Source: an uncultured Actinomycetes bacterium
GTDB lineage: Bacteria; Actinomycetota; Thermoleophilia; Miltoncostaeales; Miltoncostaeaceae
Assembly (NCBI GenBank): GCA_903866425.1
Contig: CAIPNN010000006.1
Coordinates: 1-34,267, forward strand
Length of the DNA stretch: 34,267 bases
Direction: 5' to 3'
This document shows, piece after piece, positions 7,282 through 14,791 of the stretch. The notes below the pieces were generated by a model. It saw only the letters and a list, made by a program, of their open reading frames with translations. It had not been told where the DNA came from and searched no databases. The translations under genes and the position numbers were made by a program. Within the stretch, counting starts at the first letter, position 1. The number at the start of each line of letters is the position of its first letter.

Positions 7282-8454
7282 TCAGACGGCCCCGGCCTGC
7301 GCAGCGCGTCCGCGCATGCCGATGCGAAGGAGTACGCCCACGGCGACGAGGTTGGTCAGTGTGTGGCTCCCGCCGTACGACATGAATGGCAGCGGGATTC
7401 CGGTGATCGGCATGATGCCCACGTTCATCCCGATGTTAACGAACACCTCGAACGCCAGCATCGCCGTGATACCGGCGGCCACCAGTCGCTCGAGCTCGGT
7501 GGCTGCCAATCGCATGATCACGATGGCCCGCCATATGAGGATGAAGTAGGCAGCGATGAGCAGTCCGCCGCCCATGAAGCCGAACATCTCGGCCACCACG
7601 GCGAAGATGAAGTCGGTGTGGTGCTCGGGCAGGAAGTCGTTGATGGTCTGCGTGGCGCCCGACGGCCCCTTGCCCAGCGCGCCGCCCGACCCGATGGCCA
7701 CCTTGCTCTGCTCAAGCTGATACCCGGCCTGGCTGCGGTCGCTCCCCGAGTCGACGAACGAGGTGAGACGGTCCACCTGATACGGCTGCAAGACATTCAG
7801 GCCCACGGCCGGTAACAGGTAGAGCACGAGTGCGACACCCACCAACAGCACGGCGCCAATGGCCGCGAAGTGCGTGATGGGCTGGCCGGCAACCCACAGA
7901 ATTGCGAGGGCGATTGCCGCGTAGACCAGCGAGGTGCCAAGGTCGGGCTGAAGGAACACGATGATGGCCGGCAGCAACGCCAGCGCGAGCACCATGAGCG
8001 TGAGGCGAGCGGGGTCCATGGACTTCAGTCGCTCCATCACCACAACGGCAATGACGAATGCGATCACCACCTTGCCGAGCTCCGATGGCTGCACACGCAC
8101 CGGACCCAGGTCGATCCAGCGGGTTGATCCGCGCGCCGACGCACCCAGCACGAGCACCGCACCCACCGACGCCACCAGGATGGCGTAGATGGTCCACACG
8201 TAGCGCGACAGCCACTCGAGATCGAGCCGGAGTATGAAGAACATGCACACCAGGCCCACCAGGGTGTAGGCCAGCTGGCGCGTGAAGAAGAACCCGGGAT
8301 CTCCCGACACATCCGATTCGGTGGCGGCACGCACCATGTAGATGCCGAAGAACGACACCGCCAGGGTCAGGCCGAGCAGCGTCCAGTCCATACCCGCCGT
8401 GCGGGCCCTCGCGCGGGCCTCGAAGGACTCGCCTGTGCGGCCGAGCGTCGACAT
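7282..8454 (-). CDS. rodA: Rod shape-determining protein RodA (SEDS glycosyltransferase)
   Basis: RodA polymerises lipid II into glycan strands in the elongasome, working with a class B PBP. The 390-residue protein has about ten membrane segments. It carries the family stretches GSTRWIDLGPVRVQPSELGK, FLQPDLGTSLVY and LPFMSYGGSHTLTNLVAVG. The periplasmic loop after LPAVGLNVLQPYQVDRL is also typical. ATG 8454 shares one base with the pbp2 stop (TGATG), so translation is coupled to its partner transpeptidase. The open frame extends further upstream, but only inside pbp2. Confidence 0.96.
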   Translation of the reverse strand: MSTLGRTGESFEARARARTAGMDWTLLGLTLAVSFFGIYMVRAATESDVSGDPGFFFTRQLAYTLVGLVCMFFILRLDLEWLSRYVWTIYAILVASVGAVLVLGASARGSTRWIDLGPVRVQPSELGKVVIAFVIAVVVMERLKSMDPARLTLMVLALALLPAIIVFLQPDLGTSLVYAAIALAILWVAGQPITHFAAIGAVLLVGVALVLYLLPAVGLNVLQPYQVDRLTSFVDSGSDRSQAGYQLEQSKVAIGSGGALGKGPSGATQTINDFLPEHHTDFIFAVVAEMFGFMGGGLLIAAYFILIWRAIVIMRLAATELERLVAAGITAMLAFEVFVNIGMNVGIMPITGIPLPFMSYGGSHTLTNLVAVGVLLRIGMRGRAAQAGAV

Positions 8455-10388
8455 CAGTTGGTCTTGGCCGCGGTACCGCAGCGGGAGGAGTCGAACTTGA
8501 GGTCTGCTGCCATCGCCTCGCACACCGCGGGTGCGGCGGAGTTGGCGCCCTGCCCACCGCGCTCCACAACCACGGCCACCACAATCTTCGGGTCGTCCGC
8601 CGGGGCATACCCGACGTACCAGGCGTGGTCGATCTTCGACGGGTTCTCGGCCGTGCCGGTCTTCCCCGCCACCTTGAACGCGGGGGGCAGGTTGCCGAAC
8701 ACCGGCGTCGCTGTGCCCTCGTTGCCATTGGCGGCCAGCAACAGCCCCTGCTTGATCACATCGAGGTTGCTCGCGGACAGGCCAAGGGCGCGCGATGCGC
8801 GTGCGCTGATGAGGTCACGCAGCACGCGGCCGTCCGTGTCAACCACCGCGTTTCCGAGCGTGGGAGTGATGACCTTGCCGCCGTTGGCAATTGCGGCATA
8901 GGCCGTGGCCATCTGGAGGGGGGTCACCAGCACGTTTCCCTGACCGATGGACATGTTGATGGAGTCACCCGGGCGCCACGAGCAGTTGATCGGGTCGACC
9001 TTGCGGTTGCACGACTGACGCTTGTAGGCCAGGTCCGGCACCAGCCCAGCGCTCTCGCCCTCGGCGAGATCGAGACCGGTGGGCGAGCCAAAGCCGTACT
9101 TCTGCGACCACTCCTGCAGGGGCCATCCACGCATGCGGTACGAGCGATCGCCCAGTGCGTAGAAGAAGGTGTCGCTTGAGACCTCAAGTGCCTTGGGCAG
9201 TGCGATGGGCCCAAACGCCTCATTGTTGAAGCCGCGGAAACGGGTCTTGTAGAGCACCACCGACCCGGGGGCCTCGATCAACTCGCCCGGGCGATACAAA
9301 CCGGCCGCAAGGGCGGCAGACGCCGTGATGGCCTTGAACGTGGAGGCCGCCGGGTACTCGCCGCCGATCGATCGGTTGAGCAGCGGGCGGCCGGGGCTCG
9401 TGAGCACGCGGCGCACCTCGCGCGGGGTGCCCGACTCGAACACGTCGGGCTGATACGTGGGATACGACGCCATGGCGAGCACTGCGCCCGTCTTCGGGTC
9501 GAGGGCAACACCCGCGGCGCCGGTTGAGGTGCCAGAGCTCACCACCTGGGCCTTCAGCGCCTTTTCAAGTGCCCCCTGCACGTCAAGATCAATTGACAGG
9601 CGCAGGGTCTCACCCGGGCGCGGTGCCGACTGGGAGATGACCCCACGCCCCACGATGTCGCCCTGGGCGTTCACCTCAACCTGCTCACGGCCGGCGATAC
9701 CGCGCAGGTAGCGCTCGTACTCACCCTCCACCCCGGCACGGCCGACGGTCTCGTCACCCAGATAGCCCTGCTCGCGATAGGTGGTGATCGACTCCACCGG
9801 AATGGGCCCCGTGTATCCCAGAATGTGCGCCGCGAGGGTGCCGTTGGGGTATTCGCGCTGGTACGCGGCCTGCAACTCAATGCCGGGCAACTGGGCCTGG
9901 CGCTCCTGAACGTATGCCTGCAGTGCGGGCGGCGCATCCTGCTGCAGCACCACAGGCTCAAACGGGCTCACCTTCTGCGCCTTGGCCACCTTTGCCTGGA
10001 AGTACCCCGCAGGGTGTCCCAGCGCGCGCGAGAGGTGACGCAGTGTGCGGGTGCCCGCATCGCTCGTCAGTTCCTGTGGCAGGGCGACCAGGTTGAGCAC
10101 TTCCTTGCTGGTCACGAGCGCCTTGCCATTGCGGTCGGTGATGGCCCCGCGGGGTGCCTCGGTGATGATGGTGCGGAGGCGGTTGGCCTCGGCGCGCTGC
10201 TGGTAGCCCTGGTTGCTCACCACCTGCAGAAACCAGAGGCGAATCACGAGCACGGCAAGAAGCACGAGCGCCACACCCGCGAACGACGCCATGCGCAGCA
10301 CCGACCGGGGCGGGCGGGGGCGCCGACGACGGCGCGGCGGCGGATCGTCAACTGGTGGACGGGGGGTGTGCGGCTCGGTGGTGCTCAC
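8454..10388 (-). CDS. mrdA: Penicillin-binding protein 2, elongation transpeptidase
   Basis: This class B PBP cross-links peptidoglycan during lateral wall growth, paired with RodA. A Pro/Arg-rich cytoplasmic tail (1-30) leads into one transmembrane helix (about 31-55). A pedestal/dimerisation domain (about 75-255) is followed by the transpeptidase domain. The catalytic motifs are intact: STFK (349-352, nucleophile Ser349), SSD (404-406) and KTG (576-578). A cysteine pair (460, 469) lies just before the SINMSIGQG segment and may form a disulfide. The start is GTG 10388, overlapping the mreD stop as GTGA. At 644 residues it is normal in length. Confidence 0.96.
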   Translation of the reverse strand: MSTTEPHTPRPPVDDPPPRRRRRPRPPRSVLRMASFAGVALVLLAVLVIRLWFLQVVSNQGYQQRAEANRLRTIITEAPRGAITDRNGKALVTSKEVLNLVALPQELTSDAGTRTLRHLSRALGHPAGYFQAKVAKAQKVSPFEPVVLQQDAPPALQAYVQERQAQLPGIELQAAYQREYPNGTLAAHILGYTGPIPVESITTYREQGYLGDETVGRAGVEGEYERYLRGIAGREQVEVNAQGDIVGRGVISQSAPRPGETLRLSIDLDVQGALEKALKAQVVSSGTSTGAAGVALDPKTGAVLAMASYPTYQPDVFESGTPREVRRVLTSPGRPLLNRSIGGEYPAASTFKAITASAALAAGLYRPGELIEAPGSVVLYKTRFRGFNNEAFGPIALPKALEVSSDTFFYALGDRSYRMRGWPLQEWSQKYGFGSPTGLDLAEGESAGLVPDLAYKRQSCNRKVDPINCSWRPGDSINMSIGQGNVLVTPLQMATAYAAIANGGKVITPTLGNAVVDTDGRVLRDLISARASRALGLSASNLDVIKQGLLLAANGNEGTATPVFGNLPPAFKVAGKTGTAENPSKIDHAWYVGYAPADDPKIVVAVVVERGGQGANSAAPAVCEAMAADLKFDSSRCGTAAKTN

Positions 10389-10975
10389 GCGTCAAGCATT
10401 CCCGGCTCAACCACTATCGGGGCGCCAAGCAGTCGTCGTGCGACAAGCAGCACGGGCGGGGCGAGGAGAGCCGACAGCGCAACGGTTGGCACCACGATGC
10501 GCAGCGCGATGACCGACGCCGTCATCTCGGTGCCGAGCAGCAGCTGAAACAGCGCATAACCCACCTGCACAAACGCCGCACCGGCCACGATGAGAACAAG
10601 CGGCAGCCCGATCGTCGACGCCTCGGGGCGATCGGCGAAACGCCCGCACCAGAAACCCACCGCCAGGTACAGCAGCGCGAGCACGCCGAGCGTGCCGATG
10701 GGTGTGGTCAACTCGACGATGAACCCGCATGCAAAGCCCGTGACGGCGCCCACCAGCGGGCCGCGAAGTACCGCCACCGACACCACAAGTGCCACCACCA
10801 GATCGGGAATGCCGTCGGCCACCGTGATGTACGGCATCACGGTGATCTGGAGGATGACCACCACGATGGCCATCAGGGCCACCCGCTTAAGGCCCACCCC
10901 GCGCTGCGGAAGCGCTCGCGGCTCCCGGCGCCGCGGTGCAGCAGCGGCACGCCTGAGCGCCGAGCGCGTGCTCAT
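10385..10975 (-). CDS. mreD: Rod shape-determining protein MreD
   Basis: MreD is the small integral-membrane part of the MreBCD complex. The 196-residue product has a basic N-terminal tail of about 28 residues, then five or six hydrophobic segments (KRVALMAIVVVILQITVMPY, then DLVVALVVSVAVLRG, then GFACGFIVEL and so on). The pattern PLVGAVTGFACGFIVELTTPIGTLG resembles the conserved MreD core. ATG 10975 overlaps the mreC stop as ATGA with AGGG seven bases upstream. Its own stop overlaps the pbp2 start. Confidence 0.92.
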   Translation of the reverse strand: MSTRSALRRAAAAPRRREPRALPQRGVGLKRVALMAIVVVILQITVMPYITVADGIPDLVVALVVSVAVLRGPLVGAVTGFACGFIVELTTPIGTLGVLALLYLAVGFWCGRFADRPEASTIGLPLVLIVAGAAFVQVGYALFQLLLGTEMTASVIALRIVVPTVALSALLAPPVLLVARRLLGAPIVVEPGMLDA

Positions 10976-11844
10976 CCAGCAGCCCTGCGGCGCGCCGCGG
11001 CGGATTGCGGCGTGAGCACCGCGACCGCCGACAGTGCCCGCACATCAACGTAGGGGGTCACCTGAATGGTCTGGAAGGTGTCCACGTCACGCGACCCCGA
11101 GCCGGCCACCTGGCCAATGGCGATTCCGCGCGGAAACACCGACGGCAGCGACGCCTGGGCAGAGAAGCCGGCGGTGCGGACGATGGACCCCTCCTGCACG
11201 CGGTAATCGCGAGGTACGCCATCCATCATCAGTTGCCCGCCCACCGTCGGGCGCAACACGCCGAGCGCCCCACCCGAGCCGTCCACGGTCGCGCCGATGC
11301 GAATAGACGGGTCGGTGAGGAAGGTGACGGTGGACGACAGCGCCGATGCCTGCGTGATGAGACCAACGAGCGCGGCACCGGGGGCCGCACCGGCAACCAC
11401 GGGGCTGTTGACCACGACGCCATCGCTGGTACCTGCATCGAGGGTGGCGCGTGCGTACCAATTGGACGGCGAACGGCCGATGATGGATGCGTTCACCGGC
11501 GTGTAGCCACCGGGCACGCCGTCGTTGATACGCAACAGGGCCTTGAGGCGCGCGATCTCCGCCGACTGGTCTGACAGGGCGAGAACGCGTGCCTGCAGCG
11601 CGGCATTCTGCGCCTTCAGGTCCTCATTCTCGCCCCGGGCATCAAACAGGCCCGTCACCCAACCCCAACCGTCGCGGAAGGGCTGTACAGCCCGGCTGGA
11701 GATCGACTGCAGGGGCATCACGGCTGTGCCCGCCATCTGCTGAGCGCCATGCAGGGGGCCGCCGCCCGATTCGCGGAAATACGCCGTGAACACGATCAGG
11801 CACACCGCAATGAGGCCACCGATGATCCCCCGCCGGATCATCAC
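10972..11844 (-). CDS. mreC: Rod shape-determining protein MreC
   Basis: MreC is a bitopic membrane protein linking the cytoplasmic MreB filament to PBP2 outside the membrane. A single N-terminal transmembrane helix (about 6-24) is followed by a coiled coil (about 70-105, rich in ENEDLKAQNAALQARVLAL) and two beta-barrel lobes. The family pattern GRSPSNWYARATLDAGTSDGV is clear. The conservative start is GTG 11844 followed directly by ATG 11841, but neither has a good Shine-Dalgarno sequence. In the same frame, GAGGAGG at 11895-11901 lies eight bases before ATT 11886. That start would add a 14-residue cytoplasmic tail beginning (M)PESPRKNDDERRS. The true start is uncertain. Confidence 0.93.
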   Translation of the reverse strand: MMIRRGIIGGLIAVCLIVFTAYFRESGGGPLHGAQQMAGTAVMPLQSISSRAVQPFRDGWGWVTGLFDARGENEDLKAQNAALQARVLALSDQSAEIARLKALLRINDGVPGGYTPVNASIIGRSPSNWYARATLDAGTSDGVVVNSPVVAGAAPGAALVGLITQASALSSTVTFLTDPSIRIGATVDGSGGALGVLRPTVGGQLMMDGVPRDYRVQEGSIVRTAGFSAQASLPSVFPRGIAIGQVAGSGSRDVDTFQTIQVTPYVDVRALSAVAVLTPQSAAARRRAAG

Positions 11845-11894
11845 GCTGCGGCGCTCGTCATCGTTCTTCCTGGGCGATTCGGGAATTTCCGTGG

Positions 11895-11901
11895 CCTCCT
11901 C
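11895..11901 (-). promoter_or_regulatory. Strong Shine-Dalgarno upstream of mreC
   Basis: GAGGAGG is the strongest ribosome-binding sequence in the 129-base mreB-mreC gap. It stands 51 bases from the first canonical start but eight bases from an in-frame ATT (11884-11886) and two from an in-frame ACG. Confidence 0.45.
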
Positions 11902-11973
11902 AGCCGGTCCGCAGCATCCGGGTCACGATATGGCACCGCCTTCCGCGTATGCCATGTCGCGGGTCCCGGCCGC

Positions 11974-13023
11974 CTAGTACCGGCCCCGCCTCCGCCTGGT
12001 GCTCTGCGCCGATTTGCGCATCACGTCAAATTCCTCGAGGGAACGCCCTGACCCGACGGCCACGCAGGTGAGCGGGCTGTCTGCCAGGTGAATCGGCATC
12101 TCGGTCTCGTCACGCAGGCGCTCATCCAGGCCGTTCAGCAGCGATCCGCCGCCGGCCAGCACGATGCCGCGATCCATGATGTCTGACGCGAGCTCGGGAG
12201 GCGTGCGGTCGAGGGTGACCTTCACGGCTTCGACGATCTGGCTGACCGGCTCCTCCAGTGCCTCGCGCACCTGCTCGCTGGAGAGCACCACGGTCTTCGG
12301 CAGACCGCTGATCATGTCGCGCCCGCGGATCTCGGCCTCCATCTCATCGCGCAGTTTGAACGCGGAGCCGATCTCGAGCTTCACCTCCTCGGCGGTCTGC
12401 GTGCCGATCATCAACTTCTCTTCGCGCTTGACGTAGTTGACGATGGCCTCGTCGAGCTCGTCGCCGCCCACGCGAATTGACTGCGCCACCACGATGCCGC
12501 CGAGCGAGATGACGGCCACCTCGGTGGTGCCGCCACCGATGTCGACGATCATGTTGCCGGTGGGCTCACCCACGGGCAGGCCGGCGCCAATGGCGGCCGC
12601 CATGGGCTCCTCGATCAGATAGGCCTGGCGCGCGCCTGCCGAAAGCGTGGCCTCCTCCACCGCGCGCTTCTCCACGCCCGTCACGCCTGAGGGCACACAC
12701 ACCACCACGCGGGGGTGGGCCCACCTGTTCTGGTGCACTTTCTGGATGAAGTGGCGCAGCATCTGCTCGGTCACGTCGAAGTCGGCGATGACGCCGTCCT
12801 TCAGCGGGCGGATGGCGGTGATGTTGCCCGGGGTACGCCCCAGCATGCGCTTGGCCTCGATGCCCACGGCGTGCACATCGCCCGTGCGCTGGTCAATTGC
12901 CACCACAGAGGGCTCAGACAGCACGATGCCGCGACCCTTCACGTACACGAGGGTGTTGGCAGTGCCGAGGTCCACGGCCATGTCGCGGCCGCCGAACCCA
13001 GTCAGGTAACCGAAGAACCCGAT
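11974..13023 (-). CDS. mreB: Rod shape-determining actin homologue MreB
   Basis: MreB forms membrane-bound filaments that steer the elongasome. Actin-fold motifs are clear: phosphate-1 DLGTANTLVYVKGRG, the connecting EEPMAAAIGAGLPV, phosphate-2 MIVDIGGGTTEVAVI and adenosine-site GIVLAGGGSLLNGLDERL. I place the start at ATC 13023 (349 residues, N-terminus (M)GFFGYLTGFGGRDMAVDLG). The frame is open only back to a TGA at 13048-13050 and contains no ATG, GTG or TTG until ATG 12981. That ATG has no Shine-Dalgarno sequence and would remove the usual N-terminal loop. GGAGG (13030-13034) is exactly six bases before the ATC. The conservative alternative is 11974-12981 (335 residues). Confidence 0.94.
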   Translation of the reverse strand: MGFFGYLTGFGGRDMAVDLGTANTLVYVKGRGIVLSEPSVVAIDQRTGDVHAVGIEAKRMLGRTPGNITAIRPLKDGVIADFDVTEQMLRHFIQKVHQNRWAHPRVVVCVPSGVTGVEKRAVEEATLSAGARQAYLIEEPMAAAIGAGLPVGEPTGNMIVDIGGGTTEVAVISLGGIVVAQSIRVGGDELDEAIVNYVKREEKLMIGTQTAEEVKLEIGSAFKLRDEMEAEIRGRDMISGLPKTVVLSSEQVREALEEPVSQIVEAVKVTLDRTPPELASDIMDRGIVLAGGGSLLNGLDERLRDETEMPIHLADSPLTCVAVGSGRSLEEFDVMRKSAQSTRRRRGRY

Positions 13024-13029
13024 GGCGGG

Positions 13030-13034
13030 CCTCC
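13030..13034 (-). promoter_or_regulatory. Shine-Dalgarno GGAGG of mreB before an ATC codon
   Basis: A consensus GGAGG with a six-base spacer (CCCGCC) leads to ATC, not ATG. An ATG at 13034-13036 overlaps this site but is in another frame, and its reading does not give MreB. Confidence 0.6.
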
Positions 13035-13105
13035 ATGCTGATCGAGGTCAAGAAATCGCCCGGGGGCGTCCCCAAAGGGTATCCCAACCCTCAAATACCG
13101 CGATG

Positions 13106-13125
13106 TGCAGGCAACAAACCCTGCA
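13106..13125 (-). other. Small inverted repeat upstream of mreB
   Basis: TGCAGG and CCTGCA (6 bp) are separated by eight bases in the leader between maf and mreB. It may be a weak hairpin. No clear promoter hexamers can be assigned in this 111-base gap. Confidence 0.2.
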
Positions 13126-13134
13126 CGACACGTT

Positions 13135-13830
13135 TCAGCGACACGTCAGAGCACGGTGCCAGACACCACCCGGTGTCTGGCACCGCCACGGGATGCAGAC
13201 GCCCACATGCCCCTTCGGAAGGGCTGAGGGGCGGTGCCTGGCACCGGGTGGTGTCTGGCACCAGGGGGGGAGGCCGGCGTCTTTCAGCAGTGCTGCCAGT
13301 GGTCCGATTGGCAAGCCGATGATCGTGCTCGGGTCGCCCGTGATCTCCTCCACCAGGGCACCGCCTGCGCCCTGAATTGCGTAGGCGCCTGCGCGGCCCT
13401 GCCATTCGCCCTGCGCGAGGTACCACTGCACCATGGCTTCGTCCATCGGGCGCATGTGCACGTCGGCACTCGACAGCGCGGTGCGCTCGCCCTCGCTCGT
13501 GATGAGCACCAGACCCGTCATCACAACGTGGGTACGGCCGGCAAGGGCACGAAGCATCTCCCCTGCCTCGGCCGGGTCGGCAGCCTTTCCGAGCGCCATG
13601 CCGTCGAGCACCACCTCGGTGTCAGCACCCAGCACGGCGCCACCATCGGGAATCCCCACGCGTTCCGCCACGTCGCGGGCCTTGCCGCGTGCGTGGGCCA
13701 TCACCCGCTCGTCGGCGGGCAGGCCCTGGTCGCTGTCCTCGGCCTCACCCGAGGCCACGACGCGGAACGGAACGCCAAGCGCCCCCAGCAGCCCACGCCG
13801 CTGGGGGGATCGCGAGGCGAGGATGATCAG
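13135..13830 (-). CDS. maf: Maf-family nucleotide pyrophosphatase with repeat-encoded C-terminal tail
   Basis: Maf proteins hydrolyse non-canonical nucleoside triphosphates to monophosphates and are linked to septum control. Residues 1-187 are a normal Maf: IILASRSPQRRGLLGALG, then LGADTEVVLDG (68-78), then GRAGAYAIQGAGG and STIIGLPIGPLAALL. Residues 188-231 (PPWCQTPPGARHR to HRALTCR) are translated from the palindromic repeat and resemble nothing in the family. The start is CTG 13830, overlapping the ndk stop as CTGA, with GGAG eight bases upstream. No ATG, GTG or TTG exists in frame for about 65 codons upstream, and that stretch runs inside ndk. ATC 13827 is the alternative. Confidence 0.9.
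   Translation of the reverse strand: MIILASRSPQRRGLLGALGVPFRVVASGEAEDSDQGLPADERVMAHARGKARDVAERVGIPDGGAVLGADTEVVLDGMALGKAADPAEAGEMLRALAGRTHVVMTGLVLITSEGERTALSSADVHMRPMDEAMVQWYLAQGEWQGRAGAYAIQGAGGALVEEITGDPSTIIGLPIGPLAALLKDAGLPPWCQTPPGARHRPSALPKGHVGVCIPWRCQTPGGVWHRALTCR
13154..13262. repeat. REP-like palindromic repeat cluster (GGTGNCNGNCACC units)
   Basis: GGTGCCAGACACC (13155-13167) and its exact inverse GGTGTCTGGCACC (13172-13184) form a perfect stem of 14 bp with the flanking C-G pair, around a four-base loop. A second cluster holds GGTGCCTGGCACC (13233-13245, itself palindromic) and GGTGTCTGGCACC (13250-13262). A small hairpin, CCCTT-CGG-AAGGG (13211-13223), lies between them. The layout resembles the paired REP hairpins mobilised by RAYT (IS200/IS605-like) transposases. 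No transposase gene is in the window. The element lies over the 3' end of maf and supplies its last codons. Confidence 0.75.
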
Positions 13831-14246
13831 CCGATCAGCTCCGAGGCGGCGAAGTGGATGCCCAGCTCGCGCGCGGCGCTGTCGGGGCTGTCGGAGCCAT
13901 GAATGACGTTCTGGCCCAGGTCGAGTGCGTAGTCGCCGCGGATGGTGCCTGGTGCGGCGTCCTGCGGGTTGGTGGCGCCCATCATGGTGCGGCTGGCACC
14001 GATGGCACCCTCGCCCTCGACGCACAGCATGACCACGGGCCCCGAGGTGATGAACTCCACCAGCTCGGCGAAGAACGGCTTGTCACGGTGCTCGGCGTAG
14101 TGCTCCTCGGCGGCGGCCCGCGTCATTACGGTCTTCTTCAGACCCACGATGTTGAAGCCGCGGCGCTCGAAGCGGGCGAGGATCTCGCCGGACAGGCCAC
14201 GGGCGGTTGCGTCGGGCTTCACCATCACGAAGGTGCGTTCAGTCAT
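13827..14246 (-). CDS. ndk: Nucleoside diphosphate kinase
   Basis: Ndk equilibrates nucleoside tri- and diphosphates through a phosphohistidine. The 139-residue product opens with MTERTFVMVKPDATARGL. It carries the catalytic NVIHGSDS (His116), the RTMMGATNP loop and the IRGDYAL segment, all diagnostic. ATG 14246 lies five bases after the stop of the zinc-ribbon gene, and the end overlaps the maf start, so two nucleotide-pool enzymes are coupled. Length is normal. Confidence 0.97.
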   Translation of the reverse strand: MTERTFVMVKPDATARGLSGEILARFERRGFNIVGLKKTVMTRAAAEEHYAEHRDKPFFAELVEFITSGPVVMLCVEGEGAIGASRTMMGATNPQDAAPGTIRGDYALDLGQNVIHGSDSPDSAARELGIHFAASELIG

Positions 14247-14251
14247 CGGGT

Positions 14252-14791
14252 TCAGTACTCCGGGTTCTCGGTGACGTCGCTGCGGCGACCGCGCTCGACG
14301 CGCGTCTCCTCAACGGCTCGGTTCTGGGTGGGCGATGCAGGCGCAGCGCAGTACGGACACACCTGCCAGTGCGGGTCAAGCGGCTCTGAGCAACGGCGAC
14401 AGGGCTGGCGCAGCGACGTGGTGCAGTTGGGGCACACGAGGAATCGTGGGCCAACCACGCCCTCGCACGACGGGCAGCGAAGGCCCTCGACCTGGCTCTC
14501 AAGCGCGAGCGTCTCGAGCTCACGGTCGTGAGCGTCGGTGAGGTACTCCGGCGGGCGGATGAACAGGTACACCAGCGCGCCGAGGAACGGGATGATCAGC
14601 GCGATTGCCACGCAGGCGGAAATGGCCCCGGAATTCTCGAATCGGCGACGGGCGTCCTGGTACACCCAGTAGGCCAGCGCCAGCCACAGGGCCACGGCGA
14701 AGACCTGAATCAGCAACAGCGCGATGCTCCACGCGGTGGAGCCGAAGAAGTCGGAGGCCGACTGGAAGGGATCACTGCTCAAAAAGGTCAT
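14252..14791 (-). CDS. Double zinc-ribbon membrane protein
   Basis: This 179-residue protein has two N-terminal membrane segments (about 20-43, ending YWVYQDARRRF, and about 53-73). A cytosolic part carries four CxxC knuckles: CPSC, CPNC, CRRC and CPYC, a double zinc-ribbon (DZR-type) layout. The substrate and role are unknown. Such ribbons usually serve protein or nucleic-acid contacts. ATG 14791 is chosen because it overlaps the folC stop as ATGA; GTG 14800, three codons upstream, is the alternative. It is embedded between folC and ndk on the same strand and is probably co-translated with them. Confidence 0.8.
   Translation of the reverse strand: MTFLSSDPFQSASDFFGSTAWSIALLLIQVFAVALWLALAYWVYQDARRRFENSGAISACVAIALIIPFLGALVYLFIRPPEYLTDAHDRELETLALESQVEGLRCPSCEGVVGPRFLVCPNCTTSLRQPCRRCSEPLDPHWQVCPYCAAPASPTQNRAVEETRVERGRRSDVTENPEY

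Noticed and set aside
13034..13036. ATG upstream of mreB as its start
   Set aside because: It is in a different frame and its translation is not MreB; it overlaps the Shine-Dalgarno sequence.
13154..13262. Palindromes after maf as an ordinary transcription terminator
   Set aside because: The repeated 13-bp units in both orientations and the absence of a U-tract fit a REP-like element better, and the frame runs through it. It may still terminate transcription incidentally.
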